Shown: positions 33,621-42,728 of the stretch, piece by piece
Numbering within the stretch: position 1 is the first letter of the stretch
How the letters are laid out: the number at the start of each line of letters is the position of its first letter
Assembly: GCA_023653785.1 (NCBI GenBank)
Contig: JAMKCH010019789.1
Location: 1 to 64,000 of the forward strand
Length of the DNA stretch: 64,000 nucleotides
Reading direction: 5' to 3'
Source: Ophioderma brevispina
Lineage: Eukaryota > Echinodermata > Ophiuroidea > Amphilepidida > Ophiodermatidae
Notes under the pieces: model-generated
The model's database searches: none
Seen by the model: only the letters and a program-made list of their open reading frames with translations
What the model was told of the DNA's origin: nothing
Position numbers and translations under genes: made by a program

Positions 33621-34717
33621 AATAAAATATCAAAAAAATAAATTTTGGATACAACTGATACATGCATATCAAATAAAGCACAAACCCATGGCACAAAAGG
33701 CAACAATTCAAGAAAAAACTCACTCACACACCTCAACAACAAACACATACAGACAAAGACAAGCAAACATATACACAAACCATACATCAGTGAAATTCCT
33801 CGAAAAAAGTTGGAACTTCAAGTTATAATACAGTTCCAACCAGAAGATAATACCAGTCATGGGATGTTACAGGTGTCCCACGAAGTGGAAAAATAAAATA
33901 TCATTTGATGGCAGTAAATAAATAAAATAATGATAATAATAATAAAGGCACATATTTAGAGGGGGCAGATAAGGCACAAGTAACCTGGCGAAATAATGGC
34001 AAAATTATGGCTTCCATTTATAGAACATCCATTGGCATTTAAAATCCTGAATATCTAGAGTCCAAACACACATAAAATTATGAAAATATAAAACACCATC
34101 TATAAAAATGGCTGCATCCAGTCCATCTATTCATTAAACTGTGATAAAAAACAAAACAAAACACAAATCTCATCCCAAAAAGGTAAATCGGGATCGATTC
34201 ACAGTTTGAAGGTGCAACGAGAGATTTTGAGGCACCCAAATTTTTGGCCACACGCAGTGGGCAGTGGCTTCACAAAGAATACACACAAAAAAGACCCCAT
34301 ACCTTTCACTTGGCCACAGAAAAAACAAAAGCGGATCCCAAATACTAACATATCAAAACACAGGCTGAACCCCCCATATACCCCCATAAGAAATTACAAA
34401 ATACAAAATTGTGCACTACAGAAATAAATCCCACCCCAATGCACATATGGACATAATTGATGGGAAGCTCAACACCAGGGCAAAAATCAGAATCCCCTAA
34501 TAGGAACACCTGTTGCAAATCTCTCGCTGTACCTTAAATAATCAGTCTTTATTTATAAAAAGGGATGAGGATTATTTCTGAAAATCACATAATGCATGAA
34601 AATTATGAAAGTCACAAAAGTTTTTCACACTTTCTAAATTTGTGAAACACATGAACAGTCTTGATTAAGGCTTAAAGTCCAGGCTAGCCTAATCCACTCT
34701 ATCTGCCTTGTACACCT
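33621..34717 (-). other. L1 inter-ORF interval, no frame recognised
   Basis: About 1.1 kb between the end of readable ORF1 and the ORF2 start. L1/Tx1 elements usually have a short gap, so this is either an insertion of unknown origin or unreadable ORF1 3' sequence. An (ATA)n-like run lies at about 33925-33945. Confidence 0.5.
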
Positions 34718-35528
34718 TCACAACGCCATTGTCAACAAACTTAAGGGTAGCTGGATATTGAAAAAAAACCATTTTTTTCCCTCATCACGGAGTTTCTTGA
34801 GAGCTGGCCAGAGTTCTTTACGCTGTGCTTGCACTCGTTTGCTCAGATCTTGAGATACATACAGCTTGCGACCTTTGAACTGCTTACTTTTAAAAGCTGC
34901 AATACAAGCTTTGCGAACAGACTCTTTAGTGATGTAAGAGTTGAAGCACACTGTAATTGGTCTGGGCTTATTTTGTCCATCACGAACTGGACCTGATGGG
35001 GTACGGTGAGCCCTCTCAATGTCCACAGGATCATTGACCCCAGCAAAATCAGTGATAAAATCCGACAACCATTCAGCACAGTTATAAGGATTCGGTTCAG
35101 AGCTTTCAGGGATGTTAAAGAATACTAAAGTTCTTACGTCTCGACCGATTCTCCAAGTCATCGATGCGATCATACAGATCTTTAAACTTAGCCTCGGTAG
35201 ATTTGGTTTGGTGATCCACAGTCTCCCTCACAGCTTGTATTTCGGCTTTGGTGTTGGCAACGAATGTGTTAAAAGACTCCTCAAAAGAGCTAAAGCGATG
35301 CTCAAATGCTTGAAACCATGCCGGTGCCGTTACTTCTGTTTTGCCATGGGCGCTGCCATTATGACCCGAGCCGACTGACCCGGAAGCTGTATCCATAGAC
35401 ACGGGTTCAGCTTGTTCAGGCATATCGTCCTGAAAGTCCAAAGTTTTTGCCGCTTTTGCATTGTTACCTCCTTGTTGCTTGCCAGGAGTGCCTGGTCTTT
35501 TCTTATTCCCTGACTTTTGCCCCTTCAT
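34718..35528 (-). pseudogene. L1 ORF1 (coiled coil plus RRM), one frameshift
   Basis: ORF1 encodes the RNA-binding chaperone that coats LINE RNA. Met at 35528 starts a basic, Gly/Gln/Ser-rich N-terminus (MKGQKSGNKKRPGTP), then a heptad-like coiled coil (about residues 60-130) ending DRIDDLENRSRRKNFSI. There the frame shifts (about 35115-35173) and continues as VRTLVFFNIPESSEP, DIERAHRTPSGPV and RPITVCFNSYITKE, the RRM of Transposase_22-type ORF1 proteins, then the C-terminal domain (KGRKLYVSQDLSKRVQAQRK). Coiled coil, 'ENRSRRxN', 'IERAHR' and 'RPIxxxF' in that order are diagnostic. Length and layout fit the family. A single indel would disrupt it. Confidence 0.9.
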
Positions 35529-35770
35529 ACTGTTGACAAGATTTTATTTGTTGAGAGCGATATCTGCTAAAATAAGGATGATTTTGTGGAGCACCTGCAA
35601 CTTCGTGACACCTAGTCGGCAAACATCACGTGACCTCCAAAAAGAACAAACTTTGGAGCATTGCTTTTTGATAAAGTCCTGACGCCATAATTTTTAAAGT
35701 TCTTTCATAACAAAATACACAAATGTAAGTAGCAACACTCTCACATAGAGACGTCTTAAAAGAATTCAAC

Positions 35771-36420
35771 TCCATAATGGGATCATGAGGTCAAGTTTGA
35801 AGTTTAGAGGGTGTTCCTCATGACGGGATATGGGTATTGCCGTAGCATCTCCAAAGTCCTGTGACTTGTATGTGGTGTTTGCCATATCCATTTGATATGG
35901 TTTGGTGTTACGCTGTCGCACTTGTCAATGTGTAATTTATATAGATGTTGTCAGAAAAGCTCATCTATCATGCGTGATGTTTCGCCGATGTATAAGGTAC
36001 TGCATTTGATGCAAGAATGCGCAGATGACATATTTACTGGTACACGTTAAATCGGACATGTGATGGTGTTGGTGTTATAAACATGTTTATATATGTTTTG
36101 CAACAGGCTCGCTCGGAAGGCTCGCTAATTTTATCACAAAATCGGAGTTATTGCTTAGATGGATGATCGCTTCGCGTTCTTTACTTCATAGTTGGGTGCC
36201 ACAAGTTTTCTTTGAAATCTTTGATGTTTTTGATATCCTGTTCGCATTCGAGAGCTTGGTACCCTCTCAGAAATGGGAAGCTCTTAGGATTGAGTGCCTC
36301 AGATGATTTCTTTGTGCTAGAAGCTTCATCGAAGTCTTCTTTGTTAGAAGGGACTGTTAGAGCAAATGTGTTTGTAATGAAAGAATGCCTCCAATCCAAA
36401 CCTTCAGATAAATGCTGAAT
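35771..36420 (-). pseudogene. Penelope-like element: GIY-YIG relic with RT deleted
   Basis: Minus strand. 5' part (36181-36399): FPFLRGYQALECEQDIKNIK and DFKENLWH, resembling the region before the RT in Penelope-like proteins. Then EREAIIHLSNNSDFVIKLA-like sequence (about 36125-36175), where the family reads 'ExxALxxLKxxxDIVIKPADKG'. Almost immediately after follow NTNTITCPI, TCTSKYVI and CSTLYIGETSRMIDE (about 35975-36080), the Cys-rich linker and GIY-YIG nuclease (Y-I-G-E-T). Downstream VTGLWRC and EEHPLNFKLDLM resemble the nuclease end. The whole RT core between 'DFVIK' and the linker is missing, so this is an internally deleted, frameshifted copy. It abuts the L1 5' end. Confidence 0.75.
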
Positions 36421-36806
36421 ATTTAAACTTCATCAGGTCTGTATCTTATGCTGATGAATGCGAGAACCTTTGAAAGTAGAGATCTTTCATTCTCATGAAG
36501 GAACAAGTCATCAGGGATGCTATTTAACCACTAAATTGATGTTAAGATTGCAAAATATATGTTAAGTTTAAAGTCTTTGCTCCTCTATAGGCTTAAATAA
36601 TACTCACGATTGCAGTTGTGTATCGAATGCCGGATTCGTCCGAAATTAGTGGAACTGCATGAATTGCATAATTTGTCAAGTAGACTGATCTTGTTATGAT
36701 AATACTTGACGTTAGCAATAGAAAGATGACAAATTATAAACCTCATAAGACGTTTGTAGCATGAGGTACATGCGCTATTCTTGATATGGATTGGGGTTCT
36801 GGTGTA

Positions 36807-37088
36807 CAGGGTGTCTCAGAAAGAACATTACCCTCCAGAAACGGCGAATTTTGCTTACTTAATCAATCCTTGTTCTTGTTTTAACTTTATATTATAAAAA
36901 TAAGGTTTGCATCATTTTTAGGGAAATAGTCATTGTTTGGTTATTTTTTTCACCGTTTTCTTTCTTATTTTCACCATATGTTCAAAAAGGTACATATTTT
37001 CATAATATAAAGCTAAAATAAGGATAAGAATTGATTAAGTAAGCAAATTGCCCTTTCTGGAGGGTAACGTTCTTTCTGAGACATCCTG
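36807..37088. mobile_element. mariner-type MITE
   Basis: CAGGGTGTCTCAGAAAGAAC at the left and GTTCTTTCTGAGACATCCTG at the right are inverted (one base differs), flanked by TA at 36805-06 and 37089-90. The arms pair over about 110 bp (CTTACTTAATCAATCCTTGT with ATAAGAATTGATTAAGTAAG). It is 282 bp with no ORF. The first 19 bases equal those of the mariner at 17928, so that family or a relative is the likely source of its transposase. Confidence 0.9.
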
Positions 37089-37192
37089 TATAGATTATTG
37101 GTATAGTAAAGTATTTTTTTAATTTCAATTTGCAGATAGTTTTGCAGATTTATAATATCTAGTTTGATCGACCATTCAACAATGTGTCTATA

Positions 37193-38274
37193 GTAGATTC
37201 CAATTGATGGTGGAGTCATGGGCGGAGTTTGGACTTCGTCCATTACTCAAAATAGGGGACAGATATACCCAGAAAATCTTCGATTTCTTCCTCGCAATAC
37301 AAAAGAGATCGGATTGAAAGAAACTGGCCAACTATAAATAAAGTTACGTTGTTCGTTTAGTCAATACTGATTGTGCAGTGTCTTAAACATGTTAAAGTAC
37401 CATAGGCTATATACTGTGTCATAAAGGCCAACTCAATACTTTTCAGTATAGGTCATATGATTGTTAAATACGCTTGAAATTATATACCTTTAATCTTCTA
37501 ATTTTGTGTCTGAATCACTGACGGTCGAAGTCGTTAATTTCAATTTTACGTGAACTGGCGTGTTTTATTTCATTTTTCTTCTTCTTATCTTTCAGAAGTT
37601 TGTACAGTGATGGTGATGGTTTATTAGTAACAAGTTCCAAACGTGCCATAACATTTTCCATGCAGATACTTCTCTTTTCATATTTCTCCTTTTCAAAAAA
37701 CGCCTTCATATTTACGACAAGTGCTCGCACATCTGAGCTGTAGCCTTTAGGAGCCATGATGGAGGATAAAATAGTAGGTCTCTTCGCTTTCGATACAGTG
37801 CACTGATACAAACACTAAGCGGATGATTGCTTTGTAATTTAAATTAATTGAGGCAATTTCCAATTCAAAATTTGACCAAATACTTTGTATTTTATACTAT
37901 GTGATGTCTACCCCAGAATTTGTTTTAAACATTGCCTACCAACAACATATCATAAATTTTAGAAGGCTTCAGTCACCTGTGTGTTATACAATGCAGAACT
38001 TTTATCTTCACTATTCATAAAAACAGCTTTCACCTGCTTTCACTAAAACCATTCCTGGATTTAGTTTGCGCTTTCTTTGCACATTCTAGGGTTTATGCTT
38101 TGACTATTGATTGGGACTGCGAGTGGCCCAACCGCTCAGGGTTGGCTATCATGGCTATAGCGCACATCATACCACAAATACACGGACTAAAGTTTTTTAT
38201 ATACTAATCCCCTCAATCCATACCTCCACATATAAAAAAAAGTAGAGGCTATTCCACTATCAACTGGAATCTAG
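37193..38274 (-). mobile_element. TATA-flanked DNA transposon, copy 1 (carries transposase-like N-terminus)
   Basis: The ends GTAGATTCCAATTGATGGTG and CCACTATCAACTGGAATCTA form a TIR of about 22 bp. Both sides are flanked by TATA. The whole body matches, in inverted orientation, the outer parts of 39299-41419: the segment with TGGACTTCGTCCATTACTCA, the 'cagtgtcttaaacatgtt' block, and the 38030-38270 block ending at the right TIR. It has an additional segment (about 37400-37770) that the other copy lacks and that encodes the protein fragment on the minus strand. At about 1.08 kb it is too short to be autonomous. Confidence 0.85.
37515..37811 (-). CDS. Transposase-like N-terminal fragment (FFEKEK/FDRQ family), copy B
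   Basis: Open frame inside the TATA-flanked transposon. The likely start is Met at 37757 (MAPKGYSSDVRALVVNMK), as similarity to copy A at 8.3 kb begins right after it. It continues AFFEKEKYEKRSICMENVMA, RLELVTNKPSPSLYKLLK, a Lys-rich stretch and KIEINDFDRQ, then a stop. Copy A reads FFEKEKLE ... NVMERMETVTGIA ... LYRLLK ... NIDDFDRQAV, so the two share the whole layout. In copy A the frame goes on past DFDRQ into an HTH-like block; here it ends, so this is a truncated N-terminal exon or a deletion product. No catalytic domain is present. Function is inferred only from its place inside a TIR element and its resemblance to transposon proteins. Confidence 0.6.
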   Translation of the reverse strand: MYQCTVSKAKRPTILSSIMAPKGYSSDVRALVVNMKAFFEKEKYEKRSICMENVMARLELVTNKPSPSLYKLLKDKKKKNEIKHASSRKIEINDFDRQ

Positions 38275-39077
38275 TATAACCAGAAAACAAAATGTATCCA
38301 TGGGAGAACACGATCTACATGTACGGCTAACCTTCTGCTCAAGGTGAATACTTTTATTTGATTGGTATGTCTACCGTTGCATAGAGACCAAGTACTTCAG
38401 GGATGAGTGAAAAACATAATTAACAGATCGTACATCTCAAAGACATGGTTTGACTGTAGCAGAAGAATAATACCTTTTATTTAAGTGAATGTCACAGATC
38501 CTACCAGTTCTCAATGCTTAAGCAAGTTCAATATGTGACACTGGATGTATAGAAGTAAATTTACAGTTGAAATTATGTTTCTTGAGTCATATCCAAACAG
38601 AAAAAAGATTCTGTCATTTAAATATTTACATTTTTATAGTTGTGTGTGGTGTGTTTGTGCACGTGTGTATTTTTTGTGTGTGTTGAAGCGGGGCTTGTTT
38701 GTTCGTGTGTGTGTGTGTGTTATTCGTCAAAATTATACATATTTCCTGCATCCACGCCACTATAACCGCTGATCATGTCTTCACAATCAATCACTAGATA
38801 TCAAAAAGACGACATCCTCATATTTTATGTTAGTTTTGAAAAAGGATACGTGGGTTAGGAAATAATTCCATATTGTGATATCGCCGAAAATCCTGTCAAA
38901 TTTCAGTTTGTTGTTAGTGTTATGACATATTTGCTAGATTACCTTGATGATTTAAGCTTAATTGTGGTCATCTTAACAGGGCACAACCCATTGTTTCCTC
39001 TCAATACTAAGCCCACACATCCTGTTTCTCTTCTAGCGGCCAGGTTGAGTGCATGTTGTACACATCACACTGCACTT
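38275..39077. other. No gene recognised; interrupted TG microsatellite at 38638-38722
   Basis: AT-rich spacer between two mobile-element blocks, with TGTGTG runs at 38638-38722. Confidence 0.5.
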
Positions 39078-39669
39078 GTAGTGTGGTTTGGTATGCCAAT
39101 GAAACAGTTCCCTTAGGATTTTTATGCTAAAATTGTTTTTCTTGCTGTTTTGCATTCAATAGAGACCAGACTGTCAGAAAATGATGGGGTGCAGATTTTC
39201 AGACTACTGCCCCTTCTTCAAGGGGGAAAAATGTTACTACAGGGGAAAATTATAAGGATTAGAAAAAGTATATGCCTAGGTTCCAACCTTTAGTTATACT
39301 AGATTCCAGTTGATATAGTGGAATAGCCTCTACTTTTCTGTAGGTGGAGGTATGAATTGAGGGGATTAGTATATAACAACTTTAGTCCGTGTATTTGTGA
39401 TATGATGTGCGTTATAGCCATGATAGCCAACCCTGAGCAGTTGGGCCATTCACAGTCCCAATCAATAGTCAAAGCATAAACCCTAGAATGTTCAAAGAAA
39501 GCGCAAACTAAATCCAGGAATAGTTTCATTGAAAGCAGGTGAAAGCTGATTTTATAAATAATGAAGATAAAAGCTCTGCATTGTAACACACAGGTGACTG
39601 AAGCCTTCTAAAATGTATGATATGTTGTTGGTAGGCACTTTTTTAAAACCAATTCTGGGGTAGACACAC

Positions 39670-41042
39670 CATGGAAGAAAGAGATAAGAAGGAACCACAA
39701 CGACTTCCACAATCCGATTTTAATCTGTTTATCCATTCAACCGCACAAAAGGAAGGGATTCAAAAACCACCCTTTGATCATAATCCCTCTGCCGCAATCG
39801 ATGATGGCGAGCAATCATTAGAGTAGAATATTTTGAAAACCCTATGTCCGAACACCTAAAAGTGTAAAAGTATATTGCATATTACAACATGTTCCGGCGG
39901 TCTCCGGTGTGTATTTGTTGTTGTTTTCGTTATATAAGAAGTTAATGTACATCGTTATGCGTTCAGCTTTCCTGCCCAAGCCTGCCCAGTGTGAAAAATC
40001 AAGGACGATAGTTTGACTAAATTTGAAAGTTGGACCGGGGGGGGGGCATCTTGGATTTTCGTTGGGCACCCATGCTCGTTCCAGGGGTTCTGAAAGTGAC
40101 CTCTAACAGGACCAATTTTCAGTTAAAATATACCCGGCCCCTAATTGGACCAGCTTTGGTGAAATTATACTAGTTTTCAGTGAAAATATACACATAACGG
40201 TACAGCAGTAATGTGACACCCTTACTGTGCTTTTTTTAATATATTTTCCACTAGTATTATCCCAGTTATACACTCTCTTTTGAAATTACACTTATAATGT
40301 ATTATAAACATCTTTACTTGTATGCAAAATATTTTTGATTAATATTGTATCAATTAATATTTCACTGTAATGCATTATTTACATAATTATTTATCATATT
40401 GTTTTTGCTGTAGGCCTATTCTATGATGAACAAATAAAAATTGATTGAAGATTGAAGGTAATTTGCAGTGAGATTATACCCCTTGCGGGGCCTGTTCTCA
40501 ATACATGAAAAAAGATACATATTTAAAATAGCCAACAGACAAGAAAAATGACACTTGTACTACTTAAAGAAAAAATACACATTTAGGGTTATTTTGCTGA
40601 TATGTTTAGATTATTTTTTCCTATTTGTATCATTGAACCAGTCACAATCACAACTGAATTTGTACCCCTAGCGGGACTAGAACTTGATTAATTTGAATTT
40701 GATACCCCTTGCGGTAGTCCCGCATTTGCAGCTAGTCCGACTCTTTTAGGAACGAGCATGGGTTACCGAGCAAAATCCAAGAACCCCCGGGCGTGTTGAT
40801 CGGTTTCCATGGATGTGGCTATATGTTTGAGTATTCGCTGATTCCCGATGACCCGGAATCTTTTCGCAATGAAGAAACAGCCACGAACTGAGAATTTGCT
40901 CAAGCCAGAAATTCTGAATAGGATTATCCTCGGAAGGGCCACTTGAGAGAATATGAATAACAATTGCAATTATAGAGCGGCAGATAGATCGTTCAAACGT
41001 CAAGTGGGTCGTTGTGGTTCCTTCTTATCTCTTTCTTCCATG
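39670..41042. mobile_element. DNA transposon with perfect 35-bp TIR (P-element-like ends)
   Basis: Bases 39670-39704 and 41008-41042 are perfect inverted repeats of 35 bp beginning CATGGAAGAAAGAGATAAG. They are flanked by a 7-bp direct repeat GACACAC (39663-39669, 41043-41049). The insertion is confirmed by the undisturbed homologous segment at about 37905-37920. The TIR resembles the ends of Drosophila-type P elements (CATG...AAA..A.ATAAG..GG), whose target duplication is 8 bp; that is a resemblance, not a proof. The interior (1.3 kb) has no transposase and includes a second inverted repeat at 40035-40791. Confidence 0.82.
40035..40791. mobile_element. Inverted-repeat element nested in the P-like element
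   Basis: CTTGGATTTTCGTTGGGCAC / CCATGCTCGTTCC on the left pairs with GGAACGAGCATGGGTTACC and GCAAAATCCAAG on the right, outside of which are a G-run (from 40037) and CCCCCGG (40784-40790). The TIR is about 45 bp. The interior holds repeated phrases such as 'cagtgaaaatatac' and 'ccccttgcggg'. No TSD is visible, so it may be a subterminal repeat of the surrounding element rather than an independent insertion. Confidence 0.65.
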
Positions 41043-41523
41043 GACACACTATGCGTCACATAGTATAAAATACAAAGTATTTGGTCAAACACAATTTTGA
41101 ATTGTAAATTGCCTCAATTAATTTCAATTACAAAGCAATCACCCGCTTAGTGTTTGGTAATATCAGTGCACTGTATCAAAAGCGAAGAACCTACTCTTTT
41201 ATAGGCCTATGATACTTAAACATGTTTAAGACACTGCACAATCAGTATTGACTGGACGAACAACGTAACTTTATTTGTAGTTGGCCAGTTTCTTTCAATC
41301 CAATCTCTTTTGTATTGCGAGGAAGAAATCGAAGATTTTCTGGATATTTCTGTCCCCTATTTTGAGTAATGGACGAAGTCCCAACTCCGCCCATAACTCT
41401 ACCAGCAATTTGAATCTACTATAAAGCGCTATAGCCCCATAATGGTTCAAGGTCATCATGGGGTAAAATTTACCCAATGCTCAGATTTTGTTGAAACTGC
41501 TGACAAGTTGTTTGTATTGTCTG

Positions 41524-41967
41524 CCCGGGGGGGGGGGCCACTACTTGTATTTAAAGGTGGATATGATTCGTGAATATGGACTTTCAAAATGCACCCTAAA
41601 CACGTATTTTCACCGACTAAAAAACAAGCTAAAACATACCCTAAACAAGTATTTTTATCTGTTTATAATATCCTCAACAAGTACGCAGTGCATTGAATCG
41701 TAAATATACCCTTTATTATCTCGCTTTGCTTTACTTCCCAAGTTCCGATTACAATATTTTGGATGATTTTGATCCCTGCTTAATGAGATATAACATGACA
41801 ATTTCAGGGTTAAGAAAAAAACATACCCTTTTTTCCATATTTTGCTGCTTTTTGACACCCTAAACGATGTACGCGCGTACATCGCCTGCTGAAAAAAAGA
41901 CACCCTTTTTACGCGTTTTCTTGTTCACGCATCATATCCACCTTTGAATACAAGTGGCCACCCCGGG
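41524..41967. mobile_element. 444-bp MITE with 8-bp target duplication
   Basis: Begins CCCGGGG and ends CCCCGGG. TIR homology extends about 50 bp inward: GGCCACTACTTGTATTTAAA on the left against TTTGAATACAAGTGGCC on the right, then GGTGGATATGATTCGTG against CACGCATCATATCCACC. It is flanked by an exact 8-bp repeat ATTGTCTG (41516-41523, 41968-41975). An 8-bp duplication fits hAT, P or Merlin-type transposases. A short palindrome GATGTACGCGCGTACATC lies at about 41866. No ORF. Confidence 0.88.
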
Positions 41968-42405
41968 ATTGTCTGAAAATGTATTATTTTACAGTGTGTG
42001 ACATTTGGTTGGCTAATTACATAGCTAAATGTAGCAAGGGTCTACATGGTGTATGGGGGTCACCAAAACGTTCCATGTATGTTGCAATGTTGATATCACC
42101 AAATCAGTTAAAACGCATTTTCTGCTTCAGTATGACAAGAGGAATCATTTGACACCACTTTCAACAACATCGGGGCATTTACACCAGGGTGACCTTGAAC
42201 CATTATGGGGCTATACCGCTTTAACTAAAGGTTGGAACCTAGGCAAATAACATTATATACTTTTTCTAATCCTTATAAGGAGATGAACGAAGTAGTGTAC
42301 AGTAAAACACAATTTGACTCGTGTTTATATTTTCCCTGTACTAACATTTCCCCCCTTGAAGAAGGGGCAGCAGTCCAAAAATTTGAACCCCAGTTTTTTG
42401 ACACA

Positions 42406-42644
42406 CTACACTCTAAATTTCAGGGATTTAAAAATAAATCCTTTAGGATTGTAGTTAGTGACCAATCAAAATAGATTTAAAATTAAATCCCATTTGCCTT
42501 AGAATCAATCATATTAGATTTGAATTCAAATCTAATATGATTTAATGTTAATGCAATAGAGGTTAATTTTAAATCCTAACATTGGTTGGTCACTAACCAC
42601 AATCTTAAGGATTAACTTTTAAATCCCTGAAATTTCGAGTGTAG
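42406..42644. mobile_element. 239-bp palindromic MITE with perfect 36-bp central palindrome
   Basis: CTACACTCTAAATTTCAGGG on the left pairs with CCCTGAAATTTCGAGTGTAG on the right, and TTGTAGTTAGTGACCAA with TTGGTCACTAACCACAA further in. At the centre 42507-42542 is an exact 36-bp palindrome around GAATTC. The element sits in the right arm of the foldback. No ORF; the TSD is unclear. Confidence 0.82.
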
Positions 42645-42728
42645 GAGCTACTAGGCCCTATCGAAACCCAAACAGTAACAAAATTAATGTTAGCATGAAA
42701 ATCCTATGGGAATACACACCAAACCTCT

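Larger units (their letters stand above)
30955..35770 (-). mobile_element. L1/Tx1-type LINE, degenerate and rearranged
   Basis: Minus-strand non-LTR retrotransposon spanning about 4.8 kb. In transcription order it has ORF1 (35528 to about 34718, one frameshift), an unusually long inter-ORF or 3'-ORF1 region (34717-33621), the APE-type endonuclease of ORF2 (33620-32700, one frameshift), a gap where the RT should be, filled by a 120-bp foldback fragment, then the ORF2 C-terminal region in pieces (32581-30971), interrupted by a tRNA SINE at 31638-32036. The 3' end is near 30940-30955, beside an A/T-rich segment. The 5' boundary is not sharp; the Penelope relic begins at about 35760. Confidence 0.85.
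39299..41419 (+). mobile_element. TATA-flanked DNA transposon, copy 2 (lacks protein segment, hit by P-like element)
   Basis: The ends CTAGATTCCAGTTGATATAG and CAGCAATTTGAATCTAC match the TIRs of the element at 37193 and are flanked by TATA on both sides (39295-98, 41420-23). The body is the inverted homologue of copy 1, but the segment corresponding to about 37400-37770 (the protein-coding part) is deleted; here 'catgtttaagt...ataggcctat' joins 'agaacctactctttt' directly. It carries the insertion 39670-41042. It sits in the foldback exactly at 'ttagtta|aagcg' as judged from the intact opposite arm. Confidence 0.85.
39078..42728. mobile_element. Long foldback element, copy 5, split by nested insertions
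   Basis: Host pieces 39078-39298, 41424-41515, 41976-42405 and 42645-42728 reassemble into an inverted repeat of about 0.84 kb. GTGTGGTTTGGTATGCCA at the left pairs with AATACACACCAAACC at the right. CCCCTTCTTCAAGGGGGAA pairs with TTCCCCCCTTGAAGAAGGGG. GGTTCCAACCTTTAGTTA pairs with TAACTAAAGGTTGGAACC-like sequence at 42224-42241. ATAGCCCCATAATGGTTCAA pairs with TTGAACCATTATGGGGCTAT. The hallmark GGTTCAAGGTCATCATGG / GATTTTGTTGAAACTGC is at about 41446-41500. Insertions at 39299, 41524 and 42406 break it. Size without them equals that of the other foldbacks. Confidence 0.85.
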
